Notes: generated from the letters alone by a model not told the origin. A stretch of DNA of 64,000 nt from CAIWHR01 sp963734055 (GCA_963734055.1 CAVTFQ010000007.1:372001-436000), one strand, 5' to 3'. Shown: positions 18,134-25,193, counted from the first letter of the stretch. Program-made: numbers and translations.

Positions 18134-18144
18134 GAGGGCCTCCG

Positions 18145-18732
18145 TCAGGCCTTCCAGATCGCCTGCTCGGACAATCCGATCTCGGAGAGCTCCGCGGCGC
18201 GCAGGTGCGCTTCGTTCGCGCAGAAGAACTCGTCGAGCTGCGGCGGCTCGACCGGCGTGCCGGCGAGCATCGCGTGCGCCTGTCCGCGATGGTGGATCTG
18301 GTGCTGGAAGAGATGCGCGAGCAGGCGGGTCGCGGGCTCCTGCTGGACGCCCGCCCGGCGCGGCACGGCGATCGGCTGCGCGAGATCGGCGTCGGTCAGC
18401 GTCGCGCAGACGGCGACCAGCCGCCGATCGACCGCATGCTGCGCCTCCGACAGCGACGCGCAGGTGTCGAACGGCTCCTCGGGCTCGTAGAAGCGCCCGG
18501 CCCCGAGATTCGGCGGCTGGCCGCGGAAGCTGCGCTCGATCGCGTCGACGTAGTACCAGTCGACGGTGAGGTTGTGGTTGAGCGTCGCCTTGATCGAGGG
18601 AAAGAAGCTCGTTCGCACGGCGACGAAATCGTCCTGCGAAAGCCTGGCGCACGCCGCGAGGAGCCGGTGATTCGACCACGCGTTGTTGCACGCCATCGTG
18701 TAGAAGTGGCGGGCGAGGGGAGAGGGAGGCAT
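18145..18732 (-). CDS. DinB-family four-helix protein inside the imu operon
   Basis: A 195-residue protein of the DinB/YfiT-like superfamily: N-terminal helix ARHFYTMACNNAWSNHRLLAAC, a central His in NHNLTVDWYYVD and the C-terminal HLFQHQIHHRGQAHAML, whose histidines fit the metal triad (about H53, H139 and H143). Members are metal-binding proteins, several acting as thiol-dependent transferases; the family name comes from damage-inducible Bacillus genes. Here it sits between imuA and imuB, 11 nt before imuB, an unusual place that suggests co-induction with the mutasome. Its first codon is 41 nt beyond REPIN D. Confidence 0.85.
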   Translation of the reverse strand: MPPSPLARHFYTMACNNAWSNHRLLAACARLSQDDFVAVRTSFFPSIKATLNHNLTVDWYYVDAIERSFRGQPPNLGAGRFYEPEEPFDTCASLSEAQHAVDRRLVAVCATLTDADLAQPIAVPRRAGVQQEPATRLLAHLFQHQIHHRGQAHAMLAGTPVEPPQLDEFFCANEAHLRAAELSEIGLSEQAIWKA

Positions 18733-19472
18733 CGCGGGGGTCGATCAATGGGCGCAGGGAGCTGGGTCACCGAAAGTAGGGTCAGACCCGACTTTTTTTC
18801 GGTCGGCTCACGGAGCGAGGGGAAGAAAGAAAAGTCGGGTCTGACCCTACTTTCGGGGTCGATCAGCACGGGCCGCCCGAGATCGCCGCCGCGGCGTTTC
18901 AGCACGCGCACGGCGAGCCGCCGCTCGTGCGGCGCGAGCGCGAGCCGCAGCGGCGCGGCCGTCGCGATCGCGTGCTGGCCGGGACGCCGCCACAGCACGC
19001 CCCAGGTGCGGCCTTCGCGCGCGGCGACCGCGAGCCGGCGCAGCAGGCGCTCGTCGCGCACGCCGAGCCATGCGAACGCGGCCCCGCACTCGGGCGCGCG
19101 CAACGCCTGCTCGTAGGCCCAGAGCTCGTCGGCATTCGTGCGGCAGCGGACGATCATGAGCCGCGCGAGATCGAGCCCCGCGGCAGCGAGCGCGGGCGCG
19201 TAGGGCAGGTGGGGCGGCGCGATCCAGACGACGTCGCGACGGCCCGCCTGCAGCTGCGCGAGCGCAGGCAGCGTGAGCCGGAGCTCGCCGATGCCCTCGC
19301 GTGCGAGCAGGATCTCGGTCAGCGCGCCCGCGGGCCAGCCGCGGCCCGGCAGCACCGCGTCGAGCTCCGGGAAGCCCGAGGGCATCGCCGCCGGCTCGGG
19401 CGCGCAGTCGCTGCCGCGCCAGATCGCGGGATTCGCAAGGACGGCGGCGAGTGCCGCGTTGGCAGGAGGCAT
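18396..19472 (-). CDS. imuA: ImuA (RecA/SulA-like mutasome protein), C-terminus altered by a REPIN
   Basis: ImuA is the RecA-related partner of ImuB and DnaE2. Residues 1-205 are recognisable: AIWRGSDCAPEPAAMPSGFP, ELDAVLPGRGWPAGALTEIL (Walker-A-like region without a canonical GKT), VVWIAPP, and the C-terminal RLAVRVLKRRGGDLGRPVL. At about residue 206 the frame enters REPIN D and continues out of register through the DinB gene to a stop at 18396, giving 358 residues with a low-complexity Arg/Ser/Thr tail. A native stop was therefore probably lost through the REPIN insertion. The ATG at 19472 lies 24 nt after the VOC gene stop. Confidence 0.8.
   Translation of the reverse strand: MPPANAALAAVLANPAIWRGSDCAPEPAAMPSGFPELDAVLPGRGWPAGALTEILLAREGIGELRLTLPALAQLQAGRRDVVWIAPPHLPYAPALAAAGLDLARLMIVRCRTNADELWAYEQALRAPECGAAFAWLGVRDERLLRRLAVAAREGRTWGVLWRRPGQHAIATAAPLRLALAPHERRLAVRVLKRRGGDLGRPVLIDPESRVRPDFSFFPSLREPTEKKSGLTLLSVTQLPAPIDRPPRCLPLPSPATSTRWRATTRGRITGSSRRAPGFRRTISSPCERASFPRSRRRSTTTSPSTGTTSTRSSAASAASRRISGPGASTSPRSRSTPARRCRRRSMRSIGGWSPSARR
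18773..18853. repeat. REPIN-like element D at the imuA/DinB junction
   Basis: Inverted REP pair with the same ends as the other copies and its own spacer. It interrupts the 3' end of imuA and lies 41 nt before the DinB-family ATG. An 11-nt direct repeat, GGGGTCGATCA, occurs at 18737-18747 and 18855-18865, bracketing the element plus about 25 nt; this could be a duplication made at insertion or later slippage. Confidence 0.85.
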
Positions 19473-19496
19473 CGCGAAGGCGGCTTCCGTTCGGCG

Positions 19497-19967
19497 TCAG
19501 TCGGCTCCGCCGCCCATGGCCTTCGCCGCGCGTCGCTCGAGCTCGTCCGGCGGGACGTCCTCGACGTGCGTGGCGAGGTACCAGTGATAGCCGAAGGGGT
19601 CCTCGATGCCGCCGGTGCGATCGCCGTAGAACTGGTTCGCGACCGGGCGAGTGAGCTTCGCTCCCGCCGCCACCGCCTGCGCGACGCGCGCGTCGACGTC
19701 CTCGACGTAGATCATGAGCGAGATCGGCGAGCCGCCGATCGTGCGCGGGCTCTTCGCATTCATCTCCGGGTTTTCGTCGGCGAGCATCACCGGCGAGTCG
19801 CCGATCTTGATCTCGGCGTGGCCGATCCTGCCGCCGGGCGCGGGCATGCGCAGCAATTCGACCGCGCCGAGCGCCTTCTTGTAGAAGTCGAGCGCCCGCG
19901 TCGCGTCGTCCATGATCAGGTAGGGCGTGACGGAGTGGTAGCCATCGGGAATCGGTTTCACGGCCAT
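19497..19967 (-). CDS. VOC-family (glyoxalase/PhnB-like) protein
   Basis: A 156-residue protein of the vicinal-oxygen-chelate fold in the PhnB-like group: TPYLIMDDATRALDFYKKALGAVELLRM at the first module, GHAEIKIGDSPVMLADE, then ISLMIYVEDVDARVAQAVAAGAKL and GGIEDPFGYHWYLATHVEDV at the second. Metal-site residues fit the family but activity cannot be told. The ribosome site AAAGGAGG lies 6 nt before the ATG and directly abuts REPIN E. It is the fifth gene of the lexA-imuB string, between GST and imuA. Confidence 0.85.
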   Translation of the reverse strand: MAVKPIPDGYHSVTPYLIMDDATRALDFYKKALGAVELLRMPAPGGRIGHAEIKIGDSPVMLADENPEMNAKSPRTIGGSPISLMIYVEDVDARVAQAVAAGAKLTRPVANQFYGDRTGGIEDPFGYHWYLATHVEDVPPDELERRAAKAMGGGAD

Positions 19968-19981
19968 GGTGCCTCCTTTGA

Positions 19982-20059
19982 AAAGTAGGGTCAGACCCGA
20001 CTTTGCAGCCGGTCTGCGGAAGAGCAGGGCAAGAGAAAAGTCGGGTCTGACCCTACTTT
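19982..20059. repeat. REPIN-like element E between GST and VOC genes
   Basis: Shortest of the five copies. Its AAAGTAGGG end overlaps the GST 3' end: GAAAAGTAG is read as Glu-Lys-stop, so the element supplies the GST stop codon (20053-20055). Its other end abuts the VOC gene's ribosome-binding site. The spacer is unrelated to those of the other copies. Confidence 0.85.
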
Positions 20060-20691
20060 TCCGGCCAATGCTGCGCGAAGACCGGTGCGACCTTCGAGTG
20101 CGCCTCGATGCGCAGCAGCGCCTCGTGGAATGCGGGGCGTGCCTGCTGCAGGTGCTTGCGCGCGCCCGACCACTTCGATACGACGGCGGCGAGAAGATCG
20201 AGTGCGCCCAACTCTGCGCCGCCGAGATAGGGACGCGCCGGGAAGAGGTCCGCGAACATCTCCCAGTGCCGGTGCAGTCGCGCGCGGGTGCCGGCGCGGA
20301 TGCGCTCCTTCACGACCTCGTCGTTGTCGGCGTCGGCGCACCAGCGCTCCGGGTAGTCGATGATGCTGATCGCCGCGTAGCAGTTCGCCGGAATGAACAC
20401 GAGGCCGCGGATCGCCTGCGCGCGCGCGGAAGGATCCTGCGGGAGCAATCCGGCCTCGGGATGCACGCTGCCGAGGTGGATCAGGATCGCCGCGCTTTCG
20501 GAGAGTGCGCTGCCGTCCGGGAGCACGAGCGTCGGGATCTGTCCCAGCGGGTTCAGCTTCAGGAGCTCGACGTACGCCTCGTTCGTGTCCCACGACGCGG
20601 TCTCGATGATCCGATAGGGCGCGCCGATGACTTCCAGCGCCGCCTGCGTGGACGCCGAGCCCGAGCCTTTCTTGCCGTAGAGCGTGTACAT
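20053..20691 (-). CDS. Glutathione S-transferase family protein
   Basis: A 212-residue protein. The N-terminal thioredoxin-like domain starts MYTLYGKKGSGSASTQAALEV and contains LNPLGQIPTLVLPDG (cis-Pro loop) and the GSH gamma-glutamyl contact ALSESAAILIHLG. The C-terminal domain is helical (PERWCADADNDEVV, LGGAELGALDLLAAVVSKW). GGAGG lies 4 nt before the ATG. The last residues (WPEK-stop) come from REPIN E, so the native C-terminus may have been different. Lying in the lexA/imu string, it would be expected to share SOS control, perhaps protecting against electrophilic DNA-damaging agents (inference). Confidence 0.85.
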   Translation of the reverse strand: MYTLYGKKGSGSASTQAALEVIGAPYRIIETASWDTNEAYVELLKLNPLGQIPTLVLPDGSALSESAAILIHLGSVHPEAGLLPQDPSARAQAIRGLVFIPANCYAAISIIDYPERWCADADNDEVVKERIRAGTRARLHRHWEMFADLFPARPYLGGAELGALDLLAAVVSKWSGARKHLQQARPAFHEALLRIEAHSKVAPVFAQHWPEK

Positions 20692-20710
20692 CGTTCCTCC
20701 CCGAGGTGGC

Positions 20711-21229
20711 TTACTCGCCTTCCCAGTAGTCGACACCTTGGCCCTCGCGGCCGACGAAGCGGAACATCTGCGGCTTGCCGTCCGGGCCCGGGGGAAACTC
20801 GGCGAGCACGCCGAACTTGCCGGTGTCGGGATATTCGGCGATCTCCGGCGAGAGCTTCGTGCTGACCGCGAGGTAGCGCAATTCGGTCGTGCCGGTGTTG
20901 ACGATCTGGTGCGCGGCCTCTTTCCCTCCCGGCGGGCAGGCGATGACGTCGCCCGGCCGGATCGGATGAACGGCCCCGCCGATCCGAATTTCACCGGTGC
21001 CTTCGACGACGAAGAACATCTCCTCGTTGACGCGATGATTGTGGAACGGGAACGCCCGCTTGCCCGGCGGCACCGCGGTCAGGTTGTAACCGAGCTTCTG
21101 CGCGCCCACGCGCGGTGCGATCTGTCCCATCCGCGCGTCGTAGCGCTGGGCGGCGGGGCCGGTGGCGGCGAACGCGGCAGGGCGTGGCTGCAGGTCGACG
21201 TCGGCAAGATTGAGAATGGGAGGGGGCAT
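20711..21229 (-). CDS. Cupin-domain protein
   Basis: A 172-residue protein with a single cupin barrel: motif 1 around PFHNHRVNEEMFFVVEGTGEI (two His and Glu as metal ligands) and motif 2 in PGDVIACPPGGKEAAHQIVN (His). Small cupins bind a divalent metal and act as isomerases, dioxygenases or sensors; none is implied here. It ends 19 nt before the GST start. A strong hairpin lies between it and the upstream Cdd1/TfoX_C gene, so it may need read-through or its own promoter. Confidence 0.85.
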   Translation of the reverse strand: MPPPILNLADVDLQPRPAAFAATGPAAQRYDARMGQIAPRVGAQKLGYNLTAVPPGKRAFPFHNHRVNEEMFFVVEGTGEIRIGGAVHPIRPGDVIACPPGGKEAAHQIVNTGTTELRYLAVSTKLSPEIAEYPDTGKFGVLAEFPPGPDGKPQMFRFVGREGQGVDYWEGE

Positions 21230-21257
21230 GATGGCCTCGAAGTGGAAATGAAAGAGA

Positions 21258-21295
21258 GCCGGACCCCGCGCCTCGGGCGAAGCGCGGGATCCGGC
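21258..21295 (-). terminator. Terminator-like hairpin between the HhH and cupin genes
   Basis: On the minus strand a 14-bp stem (GCCGGATCCCGCGC paired with GCGCGGGGTCCGGC, one G-T pair) with a 10-nt loop is followed by TCTCTTTCATTT. It begins 10 nt beyond the HhH gene stop. It could end or attenuate transcription from the lexA promoter, leaving the cupin-to-imuB genes partly dependent on read-through. Confidence 0.45.
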
Positions 21296-21304
21296 GAGCC
21301 TCAG

Positions 21305-21913
21305 TCAGGATCGGTTTGGGAGCGGGTTCTCGAGCCGCAGCAGGAGCGAGAGACGGTCGTTGCGTGCGACGTCCTCCCACGGCCGGCCGGTGAGCGCGCC
21401 TTCGAGCGCCCACAGCAGGTTGAGCGACGCCCGCGGATGATGCGAGCGCACGCGCCGGTAGGCCTCGACGGAGCCCAGGCGGCGGAGCGTCTCGACCGAC
21501 GTGATGCCGGACGCCGCGAGCATCCGCTTCGACACGGGACCCACGCCGCCGAGGGATGCGCCCAGGACCTTCGCCTCGCCGTTCGCCGGTGCCGGTTTCT
21601 TCGGGAGCGGCGAAGCCGCGCGCGCCGTACGCTGCGCCAGCGTGCGCTTGCGTTCCGCCGTGTACTTCCACCACGGCCGCGCCGGCGCGCCGTCCACGAA
21701 CCGCACGGCGGCGATGAACGTGTCGAGGACGCAGGGGTCGTGGCGGGTGCCGGTGACGCGGTTCAGCTCGTCGTAGAGCGCGTACGGATCGCGCCCGGCG
21801 AGCGCGCGCGGCGTGCGGATGCCGAGGCGCACGAAGTCGGCGGCGATGGCCGGCCCGACATTCGGCAGATCCTCGAGCACGGTCACGTCGATGCGACGGG
21901 GTTTCTTGTTCAT
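21305..21913 (-). CDS. Helix-hairpin-helix protein: Cdd1-like domain fused to TfoX C-terminal-like domain
   Basis: A 202-residue protein with two helix-hairpin-helix modules. The first (about 10-85: LEDLPNVGPAIAADFVRLGI, YDELNRVTGTRHDPCVLDTF, PWWKYTAERK) matches the pathogenicity-locus Cdd1 family. The second (about 118-190: LGGVGPVSKRMLAASGI, AYRRVRSHHPRASLNLLWAL) matches the TfoX C-terminal domain. Both probably bind DNA or proteins. It starts 4 nt after the lexA stop, so it is co-transcribed with lexA and likely SOS-induced. Its role is unknown. Confidence 0.75.
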   Translation of the reverse strand: MNKKPRRIDVTVLEDLPNVGPAIAADFVRLGIRTPRALAGRDPYALYDELNRVTGTRHDPCVLDTFIAAVRFVDGAPARPWWKYTAERKRTLAQRTARAASPLPKKPAPANGEAKVLGASLGGVGPVSKRMLAASGITSVETLRRLGSVEAYRRVRSHHPRASLNLLWALEGALTGRPWEDVARNDRLSLLLRLENPLPNRS

Positions 21914-21917
21914 GGCC

Positions 21918-22601
21918 TCACCATCCTTTTCCGCCGCGGATCAGGCCCACTGCGATGCCTTCGATCGCGAAGCCCTGCCGCGGGTCGACCGCGATCGGCG
22001 CGAAGTCGGGATTCTCCGCCACCAGCAGCACTTCACGCCCGCGCCGTTTCAGCCGTTTGACCGTGACTTCGTCGCCGAGTCGCGCGACGACGACCTGGCC
22101 CGAGCGCGCCTCGGCCGTCCGGTGCACGGCCAGGAGGTCGCCGTCGGCGATGCCGGCGTCGCGCATCGACGGCCCGCGCACCCGCAACAGGTAGTCGGCG
22201 CGAGGCGTGAAGAGGGCGGGGTCGATCCGGTAGCTCGCCTCGACGTTCTCGACGGCGAGGATCGGGCTGCCGGCGGCGACGCGGCCGACGAGCGGCAGCG
22301 TGCCCTGCACCGGCATGCCCGGGATCTCCCGGAGCCGCAACCCGCGCGACGTCCCCGGCAGGAGCTCGAGCGCGCCCTTTTTCGCGAGCGCCTGCAAGTG
22401 GTCCTCGGCCGAGCTGGCGGTGGAAAAGCCCAGCCCCGCGGCGATCTCGGCTCGCGTAGGAGGCATCCCCGTGGCCTCGAGATGACCCCGGATCCAGTCG
22501 AGGATCTGCTGCTGCCGGGGCGTGAGCCGCGACGGACCCTCCGAGGGGTCGGCGGGGGTCCTCTTCAAGTGGGCGAAAGGACGGCGGGCGCGGGGCGCCA
22601 T
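21918..22601 (-). CDS. lexA: LexA repressor
   Basis: A 227-residue protein. The N-terminal winged helix (about 25-90: LTPRQQQILDWIRGHLEATG, PPTRAEIAAGLGF) is followed by the self-cleavage domain with the scissile Ala110-Gly111 in GRVAAGSP, nucleophile S145 in GPSMRDAGI and base K182 in VTVKRL. It represses SOS genes until RecA filaments trigger its cleavage. The first 22 residues form an Arg/Pro-rich extension not usual in LexA. A palindrome 18 nt upstream of the ATG matches the one before dnaE2, indicating autoregulation. It heads the string leading to imuA and imuB. Confidence 0.92.
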   Translation of the reverse strand: MAPRARRPFAHLKRTPADPSEGPSRLTPRQQQILDWIRGHLEATGMPPTRAEIAAGLGFSTASSAEDHLQALAKKGALELLPGTSRGLRLREIPGMPVQGTLPLVGRVAAGSPILAVENVEASYRIDPALFTPRADYLLRVRGPSMRDAGIADGDLLAVHRTAEARSGQVVVARLGDEVTVKRLKRRGREVLLVAENPDFAPIAVDPRQGFAIEGIAVGLIRGGKGW

Positions 22602-22619
22602 GTCGGACGTACGGCGGAT

Positions 22620-22637
22620 ACCGTATGGATATTCGGT
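22620..22637. promoter_or_regulatory. Candidate LexA operator upstream of lexA
   Basis: ACCGTATGGATATTCGGT, identical in 15 of 18 positions to the box before dnaE2 and similarly placed (18 nt before the start codon). It would give autorepression of lexA and control of the genes read from this promoter. Confidence 0.75.
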
Positions 22638-22852
22638 ACCGGGATTATAGACGGTCGCTCACCGCCGTCAAGGCGACTCCGCCGGCTTCTTTGACGGGAC
22701 CGGACGGTGCCCTCAATAGCCGGGGCACCCGTCGCGTCGCCGCCCGCCAACCCCCGTGACCGCCATCGAGATCGACCGGACGGCGTGCCGGCGGCCGGCC
22801 TCTCGGGGCATGAGACAATCGGCCCGAAGCGGCAACGGGCATTCCACGGACC

Positions 22853-23005
22853 GTGACCAACATCCTCGTCGGCGTCTTTGCGATCACGCTATGCCTCGTG
22901 AACGCCCTGGTCTGGACCTTCGTCTCCGGGATGCCCGTCATGGGCATGGCGTGGGTGGGAGCGGCCGGCGCATGCTTCTGGCTGCAGAAGTGGTCGAAAT
23001 GGTAG
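22853..23005 (+). CDS. Small membrane protein
   Basis: A 50-codon frame starting with GTG and ending in TAG. It has two hydrophobic stretches (about 3-24 and 29-43) and a basic end (LQKWSKW), the make-up of small two-helix inner-membrane proteins. It lies 43 nt before the DUF6494 gene on the same strand and may be co-transcribed. No family is recognised; the GTG start has no strong ribosome site. Confidence 0.45.
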   Translation: MTNILVGVFAITLCLVNALVWTFVSGMPVMGMAWVGAAGACFWLQKWSKW

Positions 23006-23048
23006 AGGGTGTCGCCTGGTAGGCGGCCCCTGAGCCCCGGAGGTTCCG

Positions 23049-23255
23049 ATGGACGAAGAAGCGCTGAACCAGAGCATCCGCAAGTTCCTGAAGATGGTCG
23101 GCGTGCAGTCGCAGCGCGAGATCGAGCACGCAGTCGCGCGGGCCCAGGCCGATGGCAAGCTCGGCGACAAGGGCGCGTTTCCCGCGCGAATGACGCTCGA
23201 GATCGCGGGCCTCGGCCTGCGCGTCGAGTACGACGGCGAGATCCGCGTCCGCTGA
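23049..23255 (+). CDS. DUF6494 family small protein
   Basis: A 68-residue protein, MDEEALNQSIRKFLKMVGVQ..., with a helical first half (SQREIEHAVARAQADGKL) and a beta-like second half ending LEIAGLGLRVEYDGEIRV. This matches the DUF6494 pattern as I remember it; the function is unknown. GGAGG lies 5 nt before the ATG. It sits upstream of an alcohol dehydrogenase on the same strand. Confidence 0.75.
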   Translation: MDEEALNQSIRKFLKMVGVQSQREIEHAVARAQADGKLGDKGAFPARMTLEIAGLGLRVEYDGEIRVR

Positions 23256-23301
23256 CTCGCCCCGGCGCGCTCCGCCGGTAAGTCGGGCCGCCGCGTTCCC
23301 G

Positions 23302-24303
23302 ATGCCCGCCACGATGCACGCGATGGTCTGCGACGGTCCGGGCCGCCCGCTGGTCGCGCGCACGCTGCCGCTGCGCGAGCCGGGGCCCGGCCAGGTACGG
23401 ATCGAGGTGACGGCCTGTGGCGTCTGCCGCACCGATCTCCATCTCGTCGACGGCGAGTTGCCGAACCCGAGCCTGCCGGTGATTCCCGGCCACGAGATCG
23501 TCGGGCGCGTCGCCGCGCTCGGCCCCGGCGTGACCTCGCTCGCCGTCGGTACGCGCGTCGGCGTGCCGTGGCTCGGGGCCACCTGCGGCCGCTGCAGGTA
23601 TTGCACGTCCGGCCGCGAAAATCTCTGCGCCGACGCGCGCTTCACCGGCTATCAGATCGACGGCGGCTATGCCGACAGTGCGATCGCCGACGCGAGGTTC
23701 GTGCTGCCGCTGCCCGACCGCTACGACGACCTCCACGCGGCGCCGCTCCTCTGCGCGGGACTCATCGGCTATCGCGCCTATGCGATGGCGGGTGATGCCC
23801 CGACGCTCGGGATCTACGGCTTCGGAGCCGCCGCGCACCTGATCGCGCAGGTCGCCCTGGCGCAGGGGCGCACGGTCTGCGCGTTCACCCGTCCGGGAGA
23901 CTCGGACGCGCAGCGCTTCGCGCGCGAGCTCGGCGTGCAGTGGGCTGGCGGCAGCGATGAGGCAGCACCCTGGCTGCTCGACGCGGCGCTCATTTTCGCT
24001 CCGGCCGGGCCGCTCGTTCCCGCGGCGCTGGCGGCAACGGCGCGCGGGGGCGCGGTCATCTGCGCGGGCATCCACATGAGCGACATCCCGGGATTCCCCT
24101 ACCGGCTGCTGTGGGGCGAGCGCAGCGTCCGCTCGGTCGCGAATCTCACGCGCGCCGACGGCCGAGCGTTCCTAGCGCTCGCCGCGACACTTCCGCTGGC
24201 GGTCCACGTCGAGCCCTATCCGCTGTCCCGCGCGAACGAAGCGCTGGCCCGCCTCAGGTCGGGCGCCGTGTCAGGCGCCGCCGTATTGACGCCGGGGGGC
24301 TGA
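23302..24303 (+). CDS. Zinc-dependent alcohol dehydrogenase, MDR superfamily
   Basis: A 333-residue medium-chain dehydrogenase. Catalytic zinc ligands are the Cys in TACGVCRTDLH and His/Glu in IPGHEIVG; the structural zinc loop has four cysteines in CGRCRYCTSGRENLC. The cofactor-binding Rossmann motif is IYGFGAAAHLIAQVA (GxGxxx form). The protein oxidises alcohols or reduces aldehydes with NAD(P). The gene follows the DUF6494 gene after 46 nt and precedes the phasin gene, so fermentative or PHA-linked redox metabolism is possible but unproven. Confidence 0.9.
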   Translation: MPATMHAMVCDGPGRPLVARTLPLREPGPGQVRIEVTACGVCRTDLHLVDGELPNPSLPVIPGHEIVGRVAALGPGVTSLAVGTRVGVPWLGATCGRCRYCTSGRENLCADARFTGYQIDGGYADSAIADARFVLPLPDRYDDLHAAPLLCAGLIGYRAYAMAGDAPTLGIYGFGAAAHLIAQVALAQGRTVCAFTRPGDSDAQRFARELGVQWAGGSDEAAPWLLDAALIFAPAGPLVPAALAATARGGAVICAGIHMSDIPGFPYRLLWGERSVRSVANLTRADGRAFLALAATLPLAVHVEPYPLSRANEALARLRSGAVSGAAVLTPGG

Positions 24304-24387
24304 GGGCGTCGAATAGGGAATCCGCGACGTTAGTCCCGCGCCGGACCGATCCCCGCCGCTCTTTTCCACGCACCCAAGGAGTTGATT

Positions 24388-25047
24388 ATGGCTGCACGTT
24401 CCTCGAAGTCCGCCGCAGCATCCGCCGCCGCACGCAAGCCGGCACGGAAGAAGGCGAAGGCGCGCGCGAAGGCCGCGCCCAGGGCGGCGCCCGCAGCGCC
24501 GAGGGTCGCCGACATGTTCAAGATGCCGGACCCGGCGCAATTCGCGAAGTACGCGAAGACGCTGACGCCCCAGCAGGCGTTCGAGATGTATCGGACGAAC
24601 GCGAAGCTCGCGCTCGAGGTGATCGACAACGCGCTCGAGGAGACGGCCAAGGTCCGCAAGCTGCAGTTCGAAGGCGAGGAGCGTGCGCGCTCGATGCAGC
24701 GGAAGACCGCTCGCAGCGCCGCCGAGGCAGGCGATGTCCAGTCGCTGATGGCGGTCGGGCAGAGCGCCACCCAGGAGGCGATCGAACAGTCGATGCAGTA
24801 TTGGGGCCAGATGTTCGATCTGATCGTCGAGGTGCAGAAGCGGCTGTTCTCGCTGATGGAGAGCAAGGCCGCGAACCTGCCGGGCGCCAAGGAGGCCAAG
24901 GCGGCGATGGCGATGCTGCCCGACCTGACCAAGATGCAGAACGTGGTGTCGGCGATGCAGGGCCTGATGTCGTCATCCGGCAGCGCGTTCGAGCAGATGC
25001 AAAAAGTGATGGGGGACATGGCGCGCATGTCCGGCGTCGGCCGCTGA
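24388..25047 (+). CDS. phaP: Phasin family protein (PHA granule-associated)
   Basis: A 219-residue protein. Residues 1-40 are Ala/Lys-rich and basic (repeats like KKAKARAKAAPRAAP), resembling the histone-like tails of some phasins. The rest (DPAQFAKYAKTLTPQQAFEMYRTN through QSATQEAIEQSMQYWGQMFDLIVEVQKR) is the all-helical Phasin_2 domain. Phasins coat polyhydroxyalkanoate granules. AAGGAG lies 7 nt before the ATG at 24388; the frame extends to a TTG six bases earlier. The Lys/Ala-rich tail may allow nucleoid contact, as in PhaM-like proteins (inference). No PHA synthase is in the window. Confidence 0.85.
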   Translation: MAARSSKSAAASAAARKPARKKAKARAKAAPRAAPAAPRVADMFKMPDPAQFAKYAKTLTPQQAFEMYRTNAKLALEVIDNALEETAKVRKLQFEGEERARSMQRKTARSAAEAGDVQSLMAVGQSATQEAIEQSMQYWGQMFDLIVEVQKRLFSLMESKAANLPGAKEAKAAMAMLPDLTKMQNVVSAMQGLMSSSGSAFEQMQKVMGDMARMSGVGR

Positions 25048-25193
25048 GCCGGTCCGGAATTTCCATCGCGCGCTGCTGTTAACGGGGCGTTCGCTCGGCA
25101 GGGCCGGGAGGGCGAACGGGTCGCGTCATCCGTCCAGCGGGCGGCCGACCGATCGACCTGCCGCACCGATGATCAACCGATAAGGAGGCAACA

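Noticed and set aside
16842..20059. Repeats as a possible CRISPR array
   Set aside because: The copies are paired and inverted, lie kilobases apart inside genes, and have no regular repeat-spacer spacing or cas genes.
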